A DNA stretch of 6,792 nucleotides from Flavobacteriales bacterium UBA5871 (GTDB lineage: Bacteria > Bacteroidota > Bacteroidia > Flavobacteriales_D > Crocinitomicaceae). Position numbers and translations under genes: made by a program. The DNA lies in contig DJFN01000146.1 of assembly GCA_002432085.1 (NCBI GenBank), forward strand, positions 6,596 to 13,387, given 5' to 3'. The notes under the pieces are model-generated. The model had not been told where the DNA came from and ran no database searches. It saw only the letters and a list, made by a program, of their open reading frames with translations. Shown in pieces: positions 5,098 to 6,792 of the stretch (within the stretch, counting starts at the first letter, position 1; each line of letters opens with the position of its first letter).

Positions 5098-6068
5098 GGG
5101 AAGAGCGTAAAGGTGTAAACGGATGATGTCGGCCCTGCGTTTCCGGCTTCGTCGACAGTTTTGATGCGCCAGAAATAGACGTCGTCGGTGAGCGTAACGG
5201 AAACGGATGTGCCGGTCACGGTTTGCGTGTGAGCGATATCCGTGAACTGGTTGTCGCGTGCGATCTCGATTGTCGAATTAACGGTTGACTGAACAGTACC
5301 CGGATTCGTATAATTCCAGGAAAAGGAAACCGTAGTGTTTGGCACGATGGCGTTGTTGGTCGGCGACGTGAGCGTTACAGGCCCCGGATTCGTTGTGTCG
5401 ATGTAAAACACGCGTTTGGTGAACGCCGTTTCGCTGCCGTCTGTCAGAAATGCTTTCACGCCCCAGCTGTAGGTTCCTTCTTCAAGATCGGTGAGTGCCA
5501 GTTGCACGGAAGCCAGCTGATCTTCGGAATAGACGGTAGGCGAGGCGAACGTCGGCCCGCTGTGCAGCTCGAACGTGTAGCTCTGCAGATTCGGAACGGA
5601 ATTCCAGCTGAAGGTTACGTTGTCGGAGTTCACATACGCATTGGAAGCCGGAGCGGTGAGCACAACGCTTGTGTTGCCACCACCAGCACTTGCACCTACG
5701 CTGAACGGAATGATGGCCGAAGTTTTCGACGTGTAACCGGCATTCAGCGCCGTGATCCGCAGCTCGTAATCGTTGGAATCGAGGCTCACGAAAAAGTTCG
5801 TTCCCGTAACGGTCGAATCGATCGTATACTCGGAAATGCTGGCAAACGAAGGGCTCACGATCTCGATGCGGTAACGCGTGGCGCCTTTCAGCTCGTTCCA
5901 TTTGATGTGAACGGGATTCGCGTCGATGGTCGCGCCCGATATCGGCAGCACCACAACCGGTGTTTCTTCGGAAATATCCTTGGCGATAACGTCGTCGCAA
6001 GCCGTTGTTCCCAGCAGCAGAAGGCCGAGCAGGAACAGGACGAAAGGGCTATTTTTTACTGCGTACAT
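5094..6068 (-). CDS. Lipoprotein with three fibronectin type III-like repeats
   Basis: This is a 324-residue protein. Residues 1-23 are a lipoprotein signal (hydrophobic LFLLGLLLLG, then TTAC), and Cys24 is the likely lipidated residue followed by DD. Three beta-sandwich repeats follow: about 37-124 (PISGATIDANPVHIKWNELK ... YELRITALNAGY), 135-224 (APASNAYVNSDNVTFSWNSV ... YSWGVKAF) and 231-323 (SPTNNAIVPNTTVSFSWNYT ... VYFWRIKTVDEAGN). Each has the FN3 pattern of an early 'F.W' strand and a late 'Y.W.V.A' strand. A Gly-rich hinge (125-132) separates repeats 1 and 2. Position within a PilN/PilO/PilP-like operon suggests a role in that machine, perhaps a surface or periplasmic adhesive or pilotin-like part; this is inference. 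It overlaps the PilO-like gene by 20 bases, and no later good start exists before the signal peptide. Confidence 0.8.
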   Translation of the reverse strand: MYAVKNSPFVLFLLGLLLLGTTACDDVIAKDISEETPVVVLPISGATIDANPVHIKWNELKGATRYRIEIVSPSFASISEYTIDSTVTGTNFFVSLDSNDYELRITALNAGYTSKTSAIIPFSVGASAGGGNTSVVLTAPASNAYVNSDNVTFSWNSVPNLQSYTFELHSGPTFASPTVYSEDQLASVQLALTDLEEGTYSWGVKAFLTDGSETAFTKRVFYIDTTNPGPVTLTSPTNNAIVPNTTVSFSWNYTNPGTVQSTVNSTIEIARDNQFTDIAHTQTVTGTSVSVTLTDDVYFWRIKTVDEAGNAGPTSSVYTFTLFP

Positions 6069-6585
6069 AGTTTTGTAATAATAACGTGGATATTAAGTCG
6101 GTCTTGCCGGTAGCAAGATCTTTTTTCAATTCGAATCGTGTGTGGATCATTCGTGCTTCGTCGAAACGCGTTTCCAGCTTGTTCAGAAAGCGCACCTGAG
6201 AAAGGTAATCACCCTTCAGATCGATGCGGAAGGTGTTGATGCTGAAATCCGGATGATCGAAAGTGTACACTTCCTCGATCTGCTGCACGGAAAGTCCGGA
6301 GCTGTGCTGCGCGAAGAAGTTCAGAAATCCTTGCTGTACGCGTTCGATCGACACATTTTCCTTTCCAAGCAGCTTATTGATGTTAGCAATTTCCAGCTGC
6401 AAGCGACGAATGGTCTCGCGGGATGAAACGGCCGCTCCTTTTTTCTGCTCCAGCTCCACGATGTAATCCTGTGTTTCGAAGGTCGTCCGGAACGAACGCT
6501 TGTAAGCCACCGCACACAGCAACACGCCCAGCACCAATAGCGCCAGGTTTTTCTGTTTGTAGCTGTATTTGTCGAAAAATGTCAT
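6049..6585 (-). CDS. PilO/GspM-like inner-membrane platform protein
   Basis: This is a 178-residue protein with a short cytoplasmic N-terminus (MTFFDKYSYKQKN), one transmembrane helix (about 13-29), a charged coiled-coil segment (about 35-75, YIVELEQKKG..., RLQLEIANINKLLG) and a C-terminal alpha/beta domain. The region FRIDLKGDYLSQVRFLNKLE (119-138) matches the PilO ferredoxin-like pattern (...v.l.G.Y..l..Fl..le). In the family this protein heterodimerises with PilN (GspL C-terminus) in the inner-membrane platform of a type IV pilus or type II secretion system. The start overlaps the stop of the upstream PilN-like gene by ATGA, and the stop TAG lies inside the lipoprotein gene. Confidence 0.7.
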   Translation of the reverse strand: MTFFDKYSYKQKNLALLVLGVLLCAVAYKRSFRTTFETQDYIVELEQKKGAAVSSRETIRRLQLEIANINKLLGKENVSIERVQQGFLNFFAQHSSGLSVQQIEEVYTFDHPDFSINTFRIDLKGDYLSQVRFLNKLETRFDEARMIHTRFELKKDLATGKTDLISTLLLQNYVRSKK

Positions 6586-6792
6586 GAGCGGATTTTTACA
6601 AGCAGGTTAAACGTGGCTTTTTTATCGCTGATGCGCACGTAATTCATCAGCTCGACACCGGCCACCCATTTTTTCTGTTCCAGCTGCTCCATCCAGTCGT
6701 CGAGGACTTTGCTGTTGCTGCTGTAGCCGGTAATGGAGATCTGTTCGCGGTTCAGCTCTACTTTTCGTTTCGGTTTGAGCGCTTCGGAAAGG
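6582..6792 (-). CDS. PilN-like protein, C-terminal part (5' truncated by window)
   Basis: Sixty-nine residues are visible on the minus strand, ending at TGA 6584-6582. The segment REQISITGYSSNSKVLDDWM, then EQLEQKKWVAGVELMNYV and ATFNLLVKI follows the PilN/GspL C-terminal pattern: a strand with G.s.s...l, a helix ending in 'Le', 'v..v.l', and a final F.l.v.i strand. The transmembrane helix and any ATPase-like (PilM) neighbour would lie beyond base 6792. It is the first visible gene of the operon and is translationally coupled to the PilO-like gene through ATGA. Confidence 0.6.
   Translation of the reverse strand, partial: LSEALKPKRKVELNREQISITGYSSNSKVLDDWMEQLEQKKWVAGVELMNYVRISDKKATFNLLVKIRS

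Noticed and set aside
5502..6113. 203-residue plus-strand open frame opposite the FN3 lipoprotein
   Set aside because: Arg-rich low-order sequence typical of an antisense shadow; the minus-strand product has a signal peptide and clear repeats.
1..6792. CRISPR array, tRNA, rRNA, transposase or phage genes
   Set aside because: No regularly spaced direct repeats, no tRNA cloverleaf with TTCRA arm, and no recombinase-like proteins were found on either strand.

Overview
The window looks like a piece of a Bacteroidota chromosome of moderate GC. The reasons are: starts mostly lack a Shine-Dalgarno sequence and follow A-rich leaders; several proteins belong to families common in that phylum (an AraC regulator with a DUF6597-like N-terminus, a DUF6624-like exported protein, an FN3-repeat lipoprotein); and short TCCGCC/GGCGGA palindromes are dispersed in the intergenic DNA. 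Genus cannot be told from sequence alone.

Left part, plus strand (1-3315). The 3' end of a class I SAM-dependent methyltransferase overlaps (ATGA) an AraC-type regulator. A 245-base gap follows, containing a ~138-bp element with 27-base imperfect terminal inverted repeats. Next come a two-domain VOC/PhnB-type protein, a rho-independent terminator, and a secreted TPR/DUF6624-like protein. These look like ordinary accessory housekeeping genes.

Centre (3316-4072). The 333-base gap before a small hotdog acyl-CoA thioesterase is not empty. It holds a well-formed cobalamin (B12) riboswitch on the plus strand, with P1, the L5 hairpin, the B12 box and a P13 kissing loop all recognisable. A 7-base anti-B12-box sequence lies just downstream. 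The only gene that could be under its control in this window is the thioesterase, which is an unusual partner for this riboswitch. Two peripheral helices of the riboswitch have the sequence of a palindrome that recurs as a perfect 16-mer between the convergent genes at 4042-4057.

Right part, minus strand (6792 down to 4073). A tightly packed operon (ATGA overlaps, a 20-base overlap, a 5-base gap) encodes a PilN-like C-terminus (partial), a PilO/GspM-like inner-membrane protein, a lipoprotein with three FN3-like repeats, a PilP/GspC-like protein with a proline-rich linker, and a four-helix membrane protein of unknown function. Together these resemble the inner-membrane assembly platform of a type IV pilus or type II secretion machine, with a non-canonical lipoprotein inserted between the PilO- and PilP-like genes. 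The last gene is visibly more AT-rich than the others.
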